From Martinezella tropici (GTDB lineage: Bacteria; Pseudomonadota; Alphaproteobacteria; Rhizobiales; Rhizobiaceae), in assembly GCF_008370325.1 (NCBI RefSeq), contig NZ_VNIP01000004.1:434001-498000 (forward strand): a stretch of DNA of 64,000 bases. Direction: 5' to 3'. Position numbers and translations under genes: made by a program. The notes under the pieces were generated by a model, which saw only the letters and a program-made list of their open reading frames with translations, searched no databases and was not told the DNA's origin. Shown here piece after piece: positions 8,665 to 16,618 of the stretch. Every line of letters begins with the position of its first letter. Position 1 is the first letter of the stretch.

Positions 8665-9059
8665 AAATTTCAGTCGATACGAACGTGCTGGCTCGTGCTG
8701 TTTTGCAGGACGATGCAAAGCAAGGCCGCGCCGCCAGCAAGCTCCTGCGAGAGGCCACGCTCATCGCGATTTCGTTGCCCTGCCTCTGTGAGCTCGTTTG
8801 GATACTGCGCCGGGGCGCGAAGCTGTCGAAGGAAGACGTAGCCCTGACTATCCGCGATTTGCTGGATGCCGGGAATGTGGTGATGAACCGGCCCGCCGTC
8901 GAGGCCGGGCTTGCGATCCTCGAGGCGGGTGGTGATTTTGCGGACGGGATCATTGCCTATGAGGGCAATTGGCTGGGTGGTGAAACCTTCGTCTCGTTCG
9001 ATAAGAAGGCGGTCGAGCTGCTTGCAGAGCAGGGGCAGACGGCACGGCTTCTGCCCTGA
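8661..9059 (+). CDS. VapC-type PIN-domain toxin
   Basis: A 132-residue PIN-domain ribonuclease. The first acidic residue is in MKISVDTNVLARAVLQDD, a second in LCELVWILRRG, and the third acidic cluster in GGDFADGIIAYEGNWLGGETFVSFDKKA. This is the PIN fold pattern with all metal ligands kept, so the toxin looks active. Family members cleave RNA, often tRNA. It is coupled to the AbrB-type antitoxin upstream. The pair may act in plasmid maintenance. Confidence 0.88.
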   Translation: MKISVDTNVLARAVLQDDAKQGRAASKLLREATLIAISLPCLCELVWILRRGAKLSKEDVALTIRDLLDAGNVVMNRPAVEAGLAILEAGGDFADGIIAYEGNWLGGETFVSFDKKAVELLAEQGQTARLLP

Positions 9060-9209
9060 CGGATTGGTGACGATCTGGCCGATTCGAGCCATGAAATTAG
9101 AGCAGGAGGGGAGACTTTCGATAGATTCTGAGCTTATAAGGGCCGTCACTGAATTTCGGACACACGTTGCATTGTGGCTAGCTCAGAAGCTGTATTGTCT
9201 TACGCTTTT

Positions 9210-9899
9210 CTATTTCTTGGCTTCAGGCATATTCAGTGTGTATCGCGTGTGGCGCCGCTCGCCGCTCCGGCTCATTACTCCCTTCTCCACCATATCCTGA
9301 AGGTCGCGTGTTGCAGTCGCACGGGAGGTTCCGGTGATCGAGATGTAGATTTCGGCGTTTAAACCGCCTTTGAAGCCTTCAATCCCTTCTCGAAACATAC
9401 GGGAGACGACCTTGTCCTGGCGTTCATTGAACTGGCCGCGGAATCGGTCATAGAATTTTCCTTTGCCGATATAAAACGCGATTCGGGCAAGGGTCGCCTG
9501 CTGCGCCTCCAATATGGTCTGAGAGAAATAGATGAGCCATTCAGTAATGTCGAGCGTGCGCTGATTTGCTTCGAGTTCGCCGTAACACGCCTTACGGCTC
9601 TTTTCGATCGTGTATGCAAGCGAGGTCAGGCTTGGTTGCCCGATACTTTGCGCAAGCGACTTTTCGGCCAGTGCTCGGCCGATCCTACCATTTCCGTCTT
9701 CAAAGGGATGGATACTTTCGAAATAGAGGTGACCAATTGCGGCTCGCGTCAGAGTGGGAAGCGGAATTGTGCCTTTCGGTGCGGAACTATTGAACCATGA
9801 CAGATACGCGTCCATCTCGGCCGGTACTCTGGAAGGTGGCGCCTCGAAGTGAACAACTGGTTTGTCGAAACGTCCGGACACAATTTGCCAGTTTTGCAC
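9210..9899 (-). pseudogene. Fic-family protein, N-terminally truncated
   Basis: A 229-residue Fic-domain protein with the AMPylation motif HPFEDGNGRIGR at 64-75 and a C-terminal winged helix (SITGTSRATATRDLQDMVEKGVM). Relatives of this type are usually about 370 residues with an N-terminal DUF4172-like region of roughly 120-140 residues. Here the frame begins at a GTG in mid-protein (QNWQIVSGRFDKPVVHFEAPP), and two TGA stops lie a little upstream in the same frame. The tyrosine recombinase gene ends about 70 bp away, so an insertion or deletion there may have removed the front. It could still be translated as a shortened protein, so the pseudogene call is provisional. Confidence 0.65.
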
Positions 9900-9947
9900 G
9901 CATTTGTGAGCTATAGCGATGGAGTCTATCGCTCATCAGACGTCGTA

Positions 9948-9978
9948 TAATGTAGGCTTGCCAGTCTGGTCTACATTA
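9948..9978. repeat. 8-bp inverted repeat at the recombinase gene end
   Basis: TAATGTAG (9948-9955) and CTACATTA (9971-9978) are perfect inverted copies 15 bp apart. The right arm contains the stop codon of the tyrosine recombinase gene. There is no run of T residues, so a simple terminator is not obvious. Recombinase core sites often have arms of this size around a short spacer, although the usual spacer is 6-8 bp. Confidence 0.35.
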
Positions 9979-11146
9979 CCAAACGCGCCGCCCGTCCGTT
10001 CTTTCGCTCCGCGTTGTTATAGTAGCTCGCGGCCTGCGCCACCGACTTATGGAGGGACTGCTGCATCGCCTCCTGCAGCGGCACGCCGCGATTGGCCGCC
10101 TCAGTCAGATACCCCGATCGCAGCCCGTGCGCCGAAAACATTTCCGGATCCAGACCCGCCTGCTTGCAACGCGCTTTCAGGATCAGATTGACGGACTGCG
10201 GCGTCAGCGCCCGCCGGTCGATATTGCCCCATTGGTCGATCCGCCGGAACACCGGTCCAGTCTCAATCTTGGCCTCCGCAAGCCACTCCTTCAGTGCTTC
10301 GACCGGCCGACCGATCAGAACCACATGCACCTGGTCTTCCGCCGTCGTCGTCTTCGTGCGGCCGAGATTGACGGTGAGGCATGGCAGGAGAGGGGAGGCG
10401 GCATTTTTCGGATCGGCACGCACCGGTTCTTCGTCGACCAGATCCTCGACCCGCAAGTCGGCGACTTCGGAGCGCCGGCGGCCGCCGGAGGCGAAGGCGG
10501 TCAGCAGCAGGGCGCGGTCGCGGAGATCGACGAGGCGGTCGCCGGCACAGGTGGCCAGCAGCTTTGCCAGCATATCGCCGGTGACCGCTCTTTTGCTTTT
10601 GCGGCGGCGTTGCCGCGGCGCGGCTCGCACCGCCAGCCGCAAAGCAGACTTCAAAGAGGGAGTACTAAAGAAACCGGCCAGACCGCGCCAGCGGGTGAGG
10701 ATCGACCAAGAGGTCAGCCGCCGACGCACGGTGTCTGGCGCGTGCGGACCTTCAGCGCGCAGCAGCCCCTGGGCACGCAATTCCGTCTCGACCGCCGCCG
10801 GCATGCCGTGGCTGGGGTCCTCGGCACGCTCGATGGGATCCCAGAGATGATGGGCGACGAATTTCAGGAGCAGACTTTCCGGCGCCGGCCAGGGTAGGGG
10901 GCTGCCCGTCGCAAGCCCGCACCAGGCCTCGAGATAGCCCAGATCGGAGGCAAGCGCCCGCAGCGTGTTGTCGCCCATGCCTTCCTTGGCCAGATGCTTC
11001 AGGGTGGCAACATCCTCGTCGGTCAGCAGCGTTGCGAGATGATCGCGGCGGCCGAACGGTAGAATGGCGTCGAGCGCATCGAGTTCGTCGGCGCGATTCA
11101 GCACCGGATCGGCGGGGGAGAGGAGGGGGATGGCTTTGCGTGTCAT
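9971..11146 (-). CDS. Tyrosine recombinase (XerC/phage-integrase family)
   Basis: A 391-residue site-specific recombinase. The N-terminal SAM-like core-binding region is at about 40-180. The catalytic domain includes Arg in ASGGRRRSEVADLR (223-225), H340 and R343 in AHGLRSGYLTEA, H366 in QQSLHKSVAQ, and the nucleophilic Tyr at 375 or 376 (SYYNN). All catalytic residues are present. Its start overlaps the vapC stop by 4 bp, so it is the third gene of a vapB-vapC-recombinase operon. It may have mobilised this part of the island. Confidence 0.9.
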   Translation of the reverse strand: MTRKAIPLLSPADPVLNRADELDALDAILPFGRRDHLATLLTDEDVATLKHLAKEGMGDNTLRALASDLGYLEAWCGLATGSPLPWPAPESLLLKFVAHHLWDPIERAEDPSHGMPAAVETELRAQGLLRAEGPHAPDTVRRRLTSWSILTRWRGLAGFFSTPSLKSALRLAVRAAPRQRRRKSKRAVTGDMLAKLLATCAGDRLVDLRDRALLLTAFASGGRRRSEVADLRVEDLVDEEPVRADPKNAASPLLPCLTVNLGRTKTTTAEDQVHVVLIGRPVEALKEWLAEAKIETGPVFRRIDQWGNIDRRALTPQSVNLILKARCKQAGLDPEMFSAHGLRSGYLTEAANRGVPLQEAMQQSLHKSVAQAASYYNNAERKNGRAARLVM

Positions 11147-11547
11147 TGCGCTGATGATGCAGGATGACGCATTATATCCGTTCGCCCGAAATCATTTCCC
11201 TTGAAGAGCAGAGGGGCCCTGGCAACGCTTGCAACCGCATAGGAAAAGCAATCCCCCATGTTCAATCCGGCCGGATGGCGGCCTTTGCCGAACTGGTCGA
11301 AAGCCTTCTCAGCGGCATAATAATGCCGCTCGCCAAAGGCCACCGCGGTCACGTTTGGCAACGCAACGAGCTGTGAAATGATGGTCGCGGCGTTGGGAAA
11401 GCTCTTGCCAGTCAGTACCATTCGTGCCTCAAGCAAGGTCGGCCAGCCAATGACGACTTCCTCACGGGTGACGAGCGCATGAAACCGTTCAGCTTCAGGC
11501 TCTCCCAGTGACGTGGCCACAATGACCGACGTGTCGACGGCGATCAT
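11143..11547 (-). CDS. vapC: VapC toxin (PIN domain)
   Basis: A 134-residue PIN-domain ribonuclease. Acidic ligands are visible in MIAVDTSVIVATSLGEPEAE, in PTLLEARMVLTG, and in GLNMGDCFSYAVASVARAPLLFKGNDFGRTDI; these are the standard VapC positions. It overlaps vapB by 4 bp upstream and the recombinase gene by 4 bp downstream. The LNMGDCFSYA and LLFKGNDF patterns are typical of the VapC group paired with Rv0623-like VapB proteins. Confidence 0.9.
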   Translation of the reverse strand: MIAVDTSVIVATSLGEPEAERFHALVTREEVVIGWPTLLEARMVLTGKSFPNAATIISQLVALPNVTAVAFGERHYYAAEKAFDQFGKGRHPAGLNMGDCFSYAVASVARAPLLFKGNDFGRTDIMRHPASSAQ

Positions 11548-11801
11548 TTCGGCAAACCGTTTTCATCGTAGAGATCATCGTGAGCGGAGGTGGTGCCGGG
11601 TGGCACAGATCGCCGGCCCTCCGCCATCAGCTCCCAAAGCGTATCGGCCGGCGTGTGTGCCGACTTTTGCCGCAGTTCCCGGTCGTAGTGCTCAAGGGCC
11701 AGTTCAACGAGCTTATTGATCGGCTGGCCGGTGCGCCGCGCGAGTGCATGCGCGAGGTCTCTGGCCTTGGTGCTGCGGACGGAGAGTTGCGGTTCGGACA
11801 T
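11544..11801 (-). CDS. vapB: VapB antitoxin
   Basis: An 85-residue antitoxin. The N-terminus SVRSTKARDLAHALARRTGQPINKLVELALEHYDREL is a ribbon-helix-helix-like DNA-binding region of the Rv0623/VapB type. The C-terminal half (about 50-85) is the toxin-binding tail. It leads a three-gene operon with vapC and a tyrosine recombinase. A 13-bp inverted repeat at 11876-11910, about 75 bp upstream, is a possible operator. Confidence 0.85.
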   Translation of the reverse strand: MSEPQLSVRSTKARDLAHALARRTGQPINKLVELALEHYDRELRQKSAHTPADTLWELMAEGRRSVPPGTTSAHDDLYDENGLPK

Positions 11802-11875
11802 GACTTTTCCTCATCGAAATCGAATTCACATATAGGGATTTGCGCTGCTGATGGCAAGTTTTGGGGGGCGGATGG

Positions 11876-11910
11876 CTAACTATCGATACATGATAATTAT
11901 CGATGGTTAG
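11876..11910. promoter_or_regulatory. 13-bp inverted repeat upstream of vapB
   Basis: CTAACTATCGATA (11876-11888) faces TATCGATGGTTAG (11898-11910) across 9 bp; 12 of 13 arm positions pair. The inner ATCGATA/TATCGAT arms are perfect. It lies in the A/T-rich stretch ahead of vapB, where VapB-VapC complexes bind their promoter. A recombination site for the recombinase of the same operon is an alternative. Confidence 0.4.
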
Positions 11911-12294
11911 AACGTCAGAAAAACATCGTCCCGAGCAACGGAAGCAAATGCTAAATTCGCTTCAACAACGTAAAAGAACAGCGTTAATTCATATGGTTAA
12001 CGAATGGAAAAGCCGCTCGTGATTGCGGTGATTGGGGGTAACTGGGGCAAAATCGATGGCAGCGCCCGCCTGGCAGGCAGACGTGTTTCGACGCATCTAT
12101 CATGATCTGCTGCAGCGGGTAAGACTTGGACAAGATGAACGGTGTGGAATGGCTCGGGTTTGCGCCCGACTTGCGAACTCACGATCGGCCGCACGCACAC
12201 GCCAGTGTATTACAACCCAACTATCCTTCCAACTTGCCAGCGAGGCGTGCTATTGCGAAGGCCATAGTCTGAAGGTCATTTCCCGGAAATTTCG
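11911..12294. other. Intergenic stretch without a supported gene
   Basis: This lies between the vapB upstream repeat and the DUF6615 gene. The frames here are short and show no recognisable family. It should contain the promoter of the rightward DUF6615 gene; the only visible translation signal is GGAAA a few bases before 12295. Confidence 0.4.
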
Positions 12295-13227
12295 ATGCTT
12301 TGCGATCTTGCTCATAACTTTCCGCCCAAGGTCGCAGAGCTTTTGCAACGCGATCGCGGCCTGAAGCGCAACTTCCGCGAGGAGAGCGTCACCGACATGC
12401 TGATGTTCAGCCTTGTCGGCCTTCAGCCCTTTGGCGTAACCGTTGACTTTCCAGACGAGCCGACCACTGGCGGCGATATGGAATGGGTATTCGCAGCGCC
12501 CCGCGACATCAACGGCGGGCGGTATCTGCGAATCATCCTGCAAGCTAAACGCGCCCAATTTGCGAATACAAGGGGTGGATATTGGTACTATCAGCATCTC
12601 GATCACGAAAAAGGCAAGCAGGCCAGCACCTTGGTGAGGCACGCATCGAGCTCGCCCGGCGGCATGTCGACACTTCCAGTCTACATCTTCTATCACCCGA
12701 GCTCTGCGCTGTCGCCAAAGACGGCCTTGTTACCCGCGGTTGACGGCGTCAATCTGGTGTTCGCCCACCAAGTCGCGCCTGTGGTGGCGGGCGGTTGCGC
12801 TCGCAAAGACAAGACAGTTGAGGCCTGGCGCGGCTCATTCATGCGGCTCTCGGATATCCTGTGCTGGCCCTTCTTGTCTGTGCGTCGCCCGACCGGGCCG
12901 GCCGGCTCCATGGGATTTCAGATCACTGGCGGCCCCGCGTCAACAATCCCTTTCACACCAAGCTTTCATCCCGATTTCGTCGCAGCTCGTCTGCAACGGC
13001 GGCTTGAGACCGCGGGTGGAAAATTCCCCCTACCGGCAGATCTAATTCGGCGCGTCTCCGCGGCCGAAGGGATCCCGGTCGAACTACAACGTGCTATCGA
13101 AGGAAACACGACGGCTCAGGACCGCAAGGAGCTTGTCCGTCCGCGCGTCATCTTTACGACGCAGATCTCGCGCGCGCATCCTTCGTATGTCCGCGCCGTG
13201 CGCCGCGGTTCGAACGTCAAAGAATGA
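12295..13227 (+). CDS. DUF6615-type protein, putative PD-(D/E)XK nuclease
   Basis: A 310-residue protein resembling the DUF6615 family. Residues near the N-terminus fit a restriction-endonuclease-like core: E30 in FREESVTD, D61 and E63 in GGDMEWVF, and Q83-A-K85 in LRIILQAKRAQ. This E...D...QxK spacing is inferred by eye and not proven. The C-terminal half has no recognised motif. The stop codon overlaps the start of a decayed GIY-YIG nuclease frame (ATGA), so the two were probably an operon. Its place beside an AbiC-like gene and the phosphorothioation locus suggests a defence role. Confidence 0.6.
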   Translation: MLCDLAHNFPPKVAELLQRDRGLKRNFREESVTDMLMFSLVGLQPFGVTVDFPDEPTTGGDMEWVFAAPRDINGGRYLRIILQAKRAQFANTRGGYWYYQHLDHEKGKQASTLVRHASSSPGGMSTLPVYIFYHPSSALSPKTALLPAVDGVNLVFAHQVAPVVAGGCARKDKTVEAWRGSFMRLSDILCWPFLSVRRPTGPAGSMGFQITGGPASTIPFTPSFHPDFVAARLQRRLETAGGKFPLPADLIRRVSAAEGIPVELQRAIEGNTTAQDRKELVRPRVIFTTQISRAHPSYVRAVRRGSNVKE

Positions 13228-13430
13228 TATGCACGAACGGTTTCGCGCGTTTTACGGAAGACCTGCATCCGAAATTCGGGGCACTCATGGCGTAAGAAGC
13301 GGTCGTGACCTGATCCTGCCGCAGGGAGTTCACCGGCTCCGGGATCTATATGTTCTCTGAATCCGCAGACAGCCTATATGTCGGACGCACTCGAGATCAC
13401 CGCAAACGCTATCGCTGGAATACCCCCTAG
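13224..13430 (+). pseudogene. Decayed GIY-YIG nuclease gene
   Basis: One frame starting at the ATG of the ATGA overlap encodes FARFTEDLHPKFGALMA, is closed by TAA at 13293 and again by a TGA, then resumes in the same frame as SGIYMFSESADSLYVGRTRDHRKR before a final TAG at 13428. The second part is a clear GIY-YIG core (GIY, YVG, then R). The two parts together match the start of small GIY-YIG proteins, but the segment between them is scrambled and the 3' half is missing. The gap to 13543 may contain more remnant sequence. Confidence 0.65.
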
Positions 13431-13542
13431 GCGGAGACGGCGTCAGCCGACTCCGGTCGCCCGCTGGTAGAGTGCGACCGCGAAGCTGATGGGCCCAAGC
13501 AGCATGTCGAGTTCTATGAACCGGGAACGACGGGAACCCTGA

Positions 13543-14367
13543 TCAATTCCGACCCAAGAATGTGGTCTCCGGATAGATATCGTTCAGATACCTACGCCCA
13601 AACTCATCTGACAGGTATTTCGCCATCCGAAACTCGATGATGAGGCTCCGAAGCGACCCGGAAAATGGTGCAAGTCCATCGTAGCAACAGAGTGCGACCT
13701 CGTGACTCGTCAACTGGCTGCGCAATAAATTGCCGTAGCCGTTTTTCTGGTCCTGGCTCAAAAATGCGTCATCTTTTATCCGCATCAAATGTGTGTAGAG
13801 AATGCGATAATAGGGCGCCAAAGAACTCTCAAAGCGATTGTGAATGTGCTTTGTATAGAGGTCCGCAAGGATCTCAGCGGTAAGTGGTCCGTTGTTTTGA
13901 GCTTCCGCACGCTTAATCCAGAAAAGCATTTCAAAATTGGCTTGTTTAAACGCTTCGGTGCCCTTCGTGAGCGCGGAGGCCCTCGAGTCGCCTCTTATTT
14001 CGACGCGATAGATTTCATACTCATCGCTATGCCGAAATTCGACCGCGTCTCGAGCTTCCCGCAATAAGCGGAGCAATTCATAAAATGTCGTTTCGAACTG
14101 CTGCATATGCTGGTCATGTCGGTCCTGCGATATCTGCTTTTGCTGGTTTGCGAGATCCGCACGCTGCTGCCTGAGTGTAACCAGCACAGCGATAAAGGCG
14201 AAGGCCGAGAACAGGGCATTTAACGCCCCGAAGCTATCGCCCCATTGGCCCAAAGCCTCTTGATTCCACGAGAGCCCAAGGACCCCAACGATCCAACTCT
14301 GTGCTGACCAAGCGATCCACATCGAGAGGAGAAAAAATGCGGCGCCAACAATCCAACTGACCTTCAT
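13543..14367 (-). CDS. Putative AbiC-like phage abortive infection protein
   Basis: A 274-residue protein with two N-terminal membrane helices (about 5-25 and 45-65). The second contains the family signature GQWGDSFGALNALFSAFAFIAVLVTL (positions about 41-66, key residues GD-FGxxNALFS). A coiled coil (QQRADLANQQKQISQDRHDQ) and a helical cytosolic domain with FETTFYELLRLL follow. This matches the putative phage abortive infection (putAbiC) family. It reads convergently with the decayed GIY-YIG gene and away from sspF. The upstream gap is about 380 bp, so it has its own promoter. The mechanism of this family is not established. Confidence 0.75.
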   Translation of the reverse strand: MKVSWIVGAAFFLLSMWIAWSAQSWIVGVLGLSWNQEALGQWGDSFGALNALFSAFAFIAVLVTLRQQRADLANQQKQISQDRHDQHMQQFETTFYELLRLLREARDAVEFRHSDEYEIYRVEIRGDSRASALTKGTEAFKQANFEMLFWIKRAEAQNNGPLTAEILADLYTKHIHNRFESSLAPYYRILYTHLMRIKDDAFLSQDQKNGYGNLLRSQLTSHEVALCCYDGLAPFSGSLRSLIIEFRMAKYLSDEFGRRYLNDIYPETTFLGRN

Positions 14368-14749
14368 TCTATTCGCCTCGGTTCACTCGCAACTTGATAC
14401 AAATTTCGTTGGAGAAATTCAATTTTTAGATGTGGCGGCTTCTAGATGGATCTCCTCCATCCCTGGAGACGATGAAGCATATCGGAGTTTTCAGTATAGC
14501 GCCGAGCACACTCAGGAAAGCGGACATTCCCGATGCGCGAAAAGGGGACCAGGTAACAACAGGAGCGTTCGCTTCGCGGCCTGACACGAGTTGGTCGTTG
14601 TGCCAAAGACAGAGTACCCATGCGACTGATAAAGGGCGTCCGGGGCGCCTTCTCAAGAATTTGCTACTATCAATGCAAACAAAGCGGCGACGCGCCGAAT
14701 TTCCAACTTCGCTGATTCCTGTTGATCGAATCACTTCTTCGTTTACAAC
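14368..14749. other. Divergent promoter region of the AbiC-like gene and sspF
   Basis: The 382 bp contain two overlapping unsupported frames on opposite strands without recognisable family features. The region should contain the leftward promoter of the AbiC-like gene and the rightward promoter of the sspFGH operon. No clear inverted repeat or terminator was noticed. Confidence 0.4.
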
Positions 14750-16618
14750 TTGATTGAAACTCGGGGGCGAACTTTGTCGGCAACATCTTCTACTCATGCG
14801 TGGATACGGTTTTTAAGAAACTACGGCCCGATTCCTACCAATGACAACATGTATGACGAAACGATCCAACGCGCGCTCCGACGTCATAAGATCCGACCGA
14901 TCATGCTTCCCGCACCACTTCGCGACGAGCTTGTTGAGAACTTTCGCGGCCCTACCCCCAACTCATACATTATTACCGGTACAGCCGGGGATGGAAAAAC
15001 ATATCACTGCCGAGAGGTCTGGATCGAGCTCGGCGGCGATGCGAACCTCTGGAACCAGGGCGACAAGGTTCAGCGTCTGGCTCTTGGCGACGGCCGCTCA
15101 TTGGTCGTCGTCAAAGATTTGAGCGAACTGCGCGACGACGAAAGTGCATCGCTTATCGCGGATTTCTCGGCCGATATTGCGAACCCAGCCGCTGCAACAT
15201 CCTATCTCCTTGCCGCCAATCACGGGCAGCTACTCGAGAAATTCAAATCCGCGCCGAAGACGCCTGAGATCGAACGGGCGAGCCAGGTCGTCGAAGACCT
15301 CTTGGTGACGGGCGTGACGAGCGACGCGGAAATTCGTCTCGAGCTGAGAGACCTCAGCCGATCTCCGGCGGCTCAGATGATAACGGCGATCATCGAGGCG
15401 ATAACCGAACATGACGGTTGGCAGGGGTGCGACGGCTGCTCCGCGCGCAGCGACGGCGCTATCTGTCCCATCTTCGAAAATCGCCGACGGCTCATGGGCG
15501 CCGGCGACGAGGATCCGTTCAAGAAGCGACTCGCGGCGATCATTGAGCTCAGCGAGCGCAACGGCAGCCATTTTCCAGTGCGTCAGCTCCTGGCCTTGAT
15601 CGCCAACAGTCTCCTCGGTCATCCTGACGCCCGGGACGGATTGATGACATGCGCCGACGTGCCTGCGTTGCAGGACGCCGGACATCTCGATTTGGCAAGC
15701 ATCTACCGCAATATTTTTGGCGAGAATCTGAAGCCGAGCAGGGCGGAGAAGACAGAGCTTTTCCGTAAACTCAATGCGTTCGGCATCGGCGCGGAGACGA
15801 GCAACCGGGTTGATAATCTGCTCGTCTATGGCGCTGACGATCCGGCCTATAAGGCCGACTACGATGAACTTGTCGTCTCGGATCCCGTGTACGGCGCGAC
15901 CGCCGCGTTCACAAGTGCTCAACGCACTTACCTCGAGGGCGCGGATCCTAGTGAGCGCACCGCTTTCCTTGGAGCGCTACGTGCCCAACGGCAGCGCCTG
16001 TTCTTCACGATGCCGGAGTCCAAGATCGACGAGTACGATCTTTGGGACCTCAGCGTGTTCCGTTATGCAGGCCTCTACCTCGAAACGGCGCAGAAAATCT
16101 CAGCCGGACAAGGCGCGCCCCGGCAGGCGGTCAGCATGATCGTCCGCGGACTAAATCGTATCTTCACGGGGATGCTGGTTCAAAACCAGGATGAGCTCGT
16201 GCTTGCCACGTCCGGCAGCTTTTCGCAGTCGAAGCGCAGTCCGCTGCTCGATGAAATCATCTCCGTGCCTCGGTCGAGCGGCGAAGAGGTTAGCATTGTC
16301 CTGGACAAAGCTGGCCGAGACTTCGGAGTTTCGGTCAAGCTTGTGCGCGGTGGCGAAATACCTCCGGTGTTCCTGGCATTGTCGCCGACCAGGTTCGAGT
16401 TTCTCGGGCGCGTCGCCGAGGGTGCCCTGCCCAGCAGTTTTTCGCTTGAGTGCCACGAAGATCTCCTGGCCTTCAAGGCGCGGCTGCTGCGGGAGACCGA
16501 GAACCGCCGAAAGCTCGACGGGGACGATGTGACGGCAGACGGCGAACTCGTTTTGCGGTTTATCGACATCAATACCGATGGCCGTGCGCAGCCGCGGCGC
16601 GTAATCGTGCGAGTATGA
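14750..16618 (+). CDS. sspF: SspF/DptF-type phosphorothioation-dependent restriction protein
   Basis: A 622-residue ATP-binding protein that opens the restriction arm of the phosphorothioation locus. The N-terminal region (FLRNYGPIPTNDNMYDETIQRAL) leads to a P-loop GTAGDGKT near residue 77 and VVVKDLSELRDDE. A Cys cluster (CDGCSARSDGAIC, about 227-239) may bind metal. These features and the gene order match DptF/SspF. The first possible start is TTG at 14750; a second TTG at 14774 has a better ribosome binding site (GGGGGCG) and may be the real one. It overlaps sspG by 4 bp. In known systems this trio damages DNA or blocks replication of DNA lacking phosphorothioate. Confidence 0.85.
   Translation: MIETRGRTLSATSSTHAWIRFLRNYGPIPTNDNMYDETIQRALRRHKIRPIMLPAPLRDELVENFRGPTPNSYIITGTAGDGKTYHCREVWIELGGDANLWNQGDKVQRLALGDGRSLVVVKDLSELRDDESASLIADFSADIANPAAATSYLLAANHGQLLEKFKSAPKTPEIERASQVVEDLLVTGVTSDAEIRLELRDLSRSPAAQMITAIIEAITEHDGWQGCDGCSARSDGAICPIFENRRRLMGAGDEDPFKKRLAAIIELSERNGSHFPVRQLLALIANSLLGHPDARDGLMTCADVPALQDAGHLDLASIYRNIFGENLKPSRAEKTELFRKLNAFGIGAETSNRVDNLLVYGADDPAYKADYDELVVSDPVYGATAAFTSAQRTYLEGADPSERTAFLGALRAQRQRLFFTMPESKIDEYDLWDLSVFRYAGLYLETAQKISAGQGAPRQAVSMIVRGLNRIFTGMLVQNQDELVLATSGSFSQSKRSPLLDEIISVPRSSGEEVSIVLDKAGRDFGVSVKLVRGGEIPPVFLALSPTRFEFLGRVAEGALPSSFSLECHEDLLAFKARLLRETENRRKLDGDDVTADGELVLRFIDINTDGRAQPRRVIVRV

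Noticed and set aside
14430..14797. Opposed frames of about 107 and 123 codons between the AbiC-like gene and sspF.
   Set aside because: No recognisable family, no ribosome binding site, and amino-acid composition unlike a protein.
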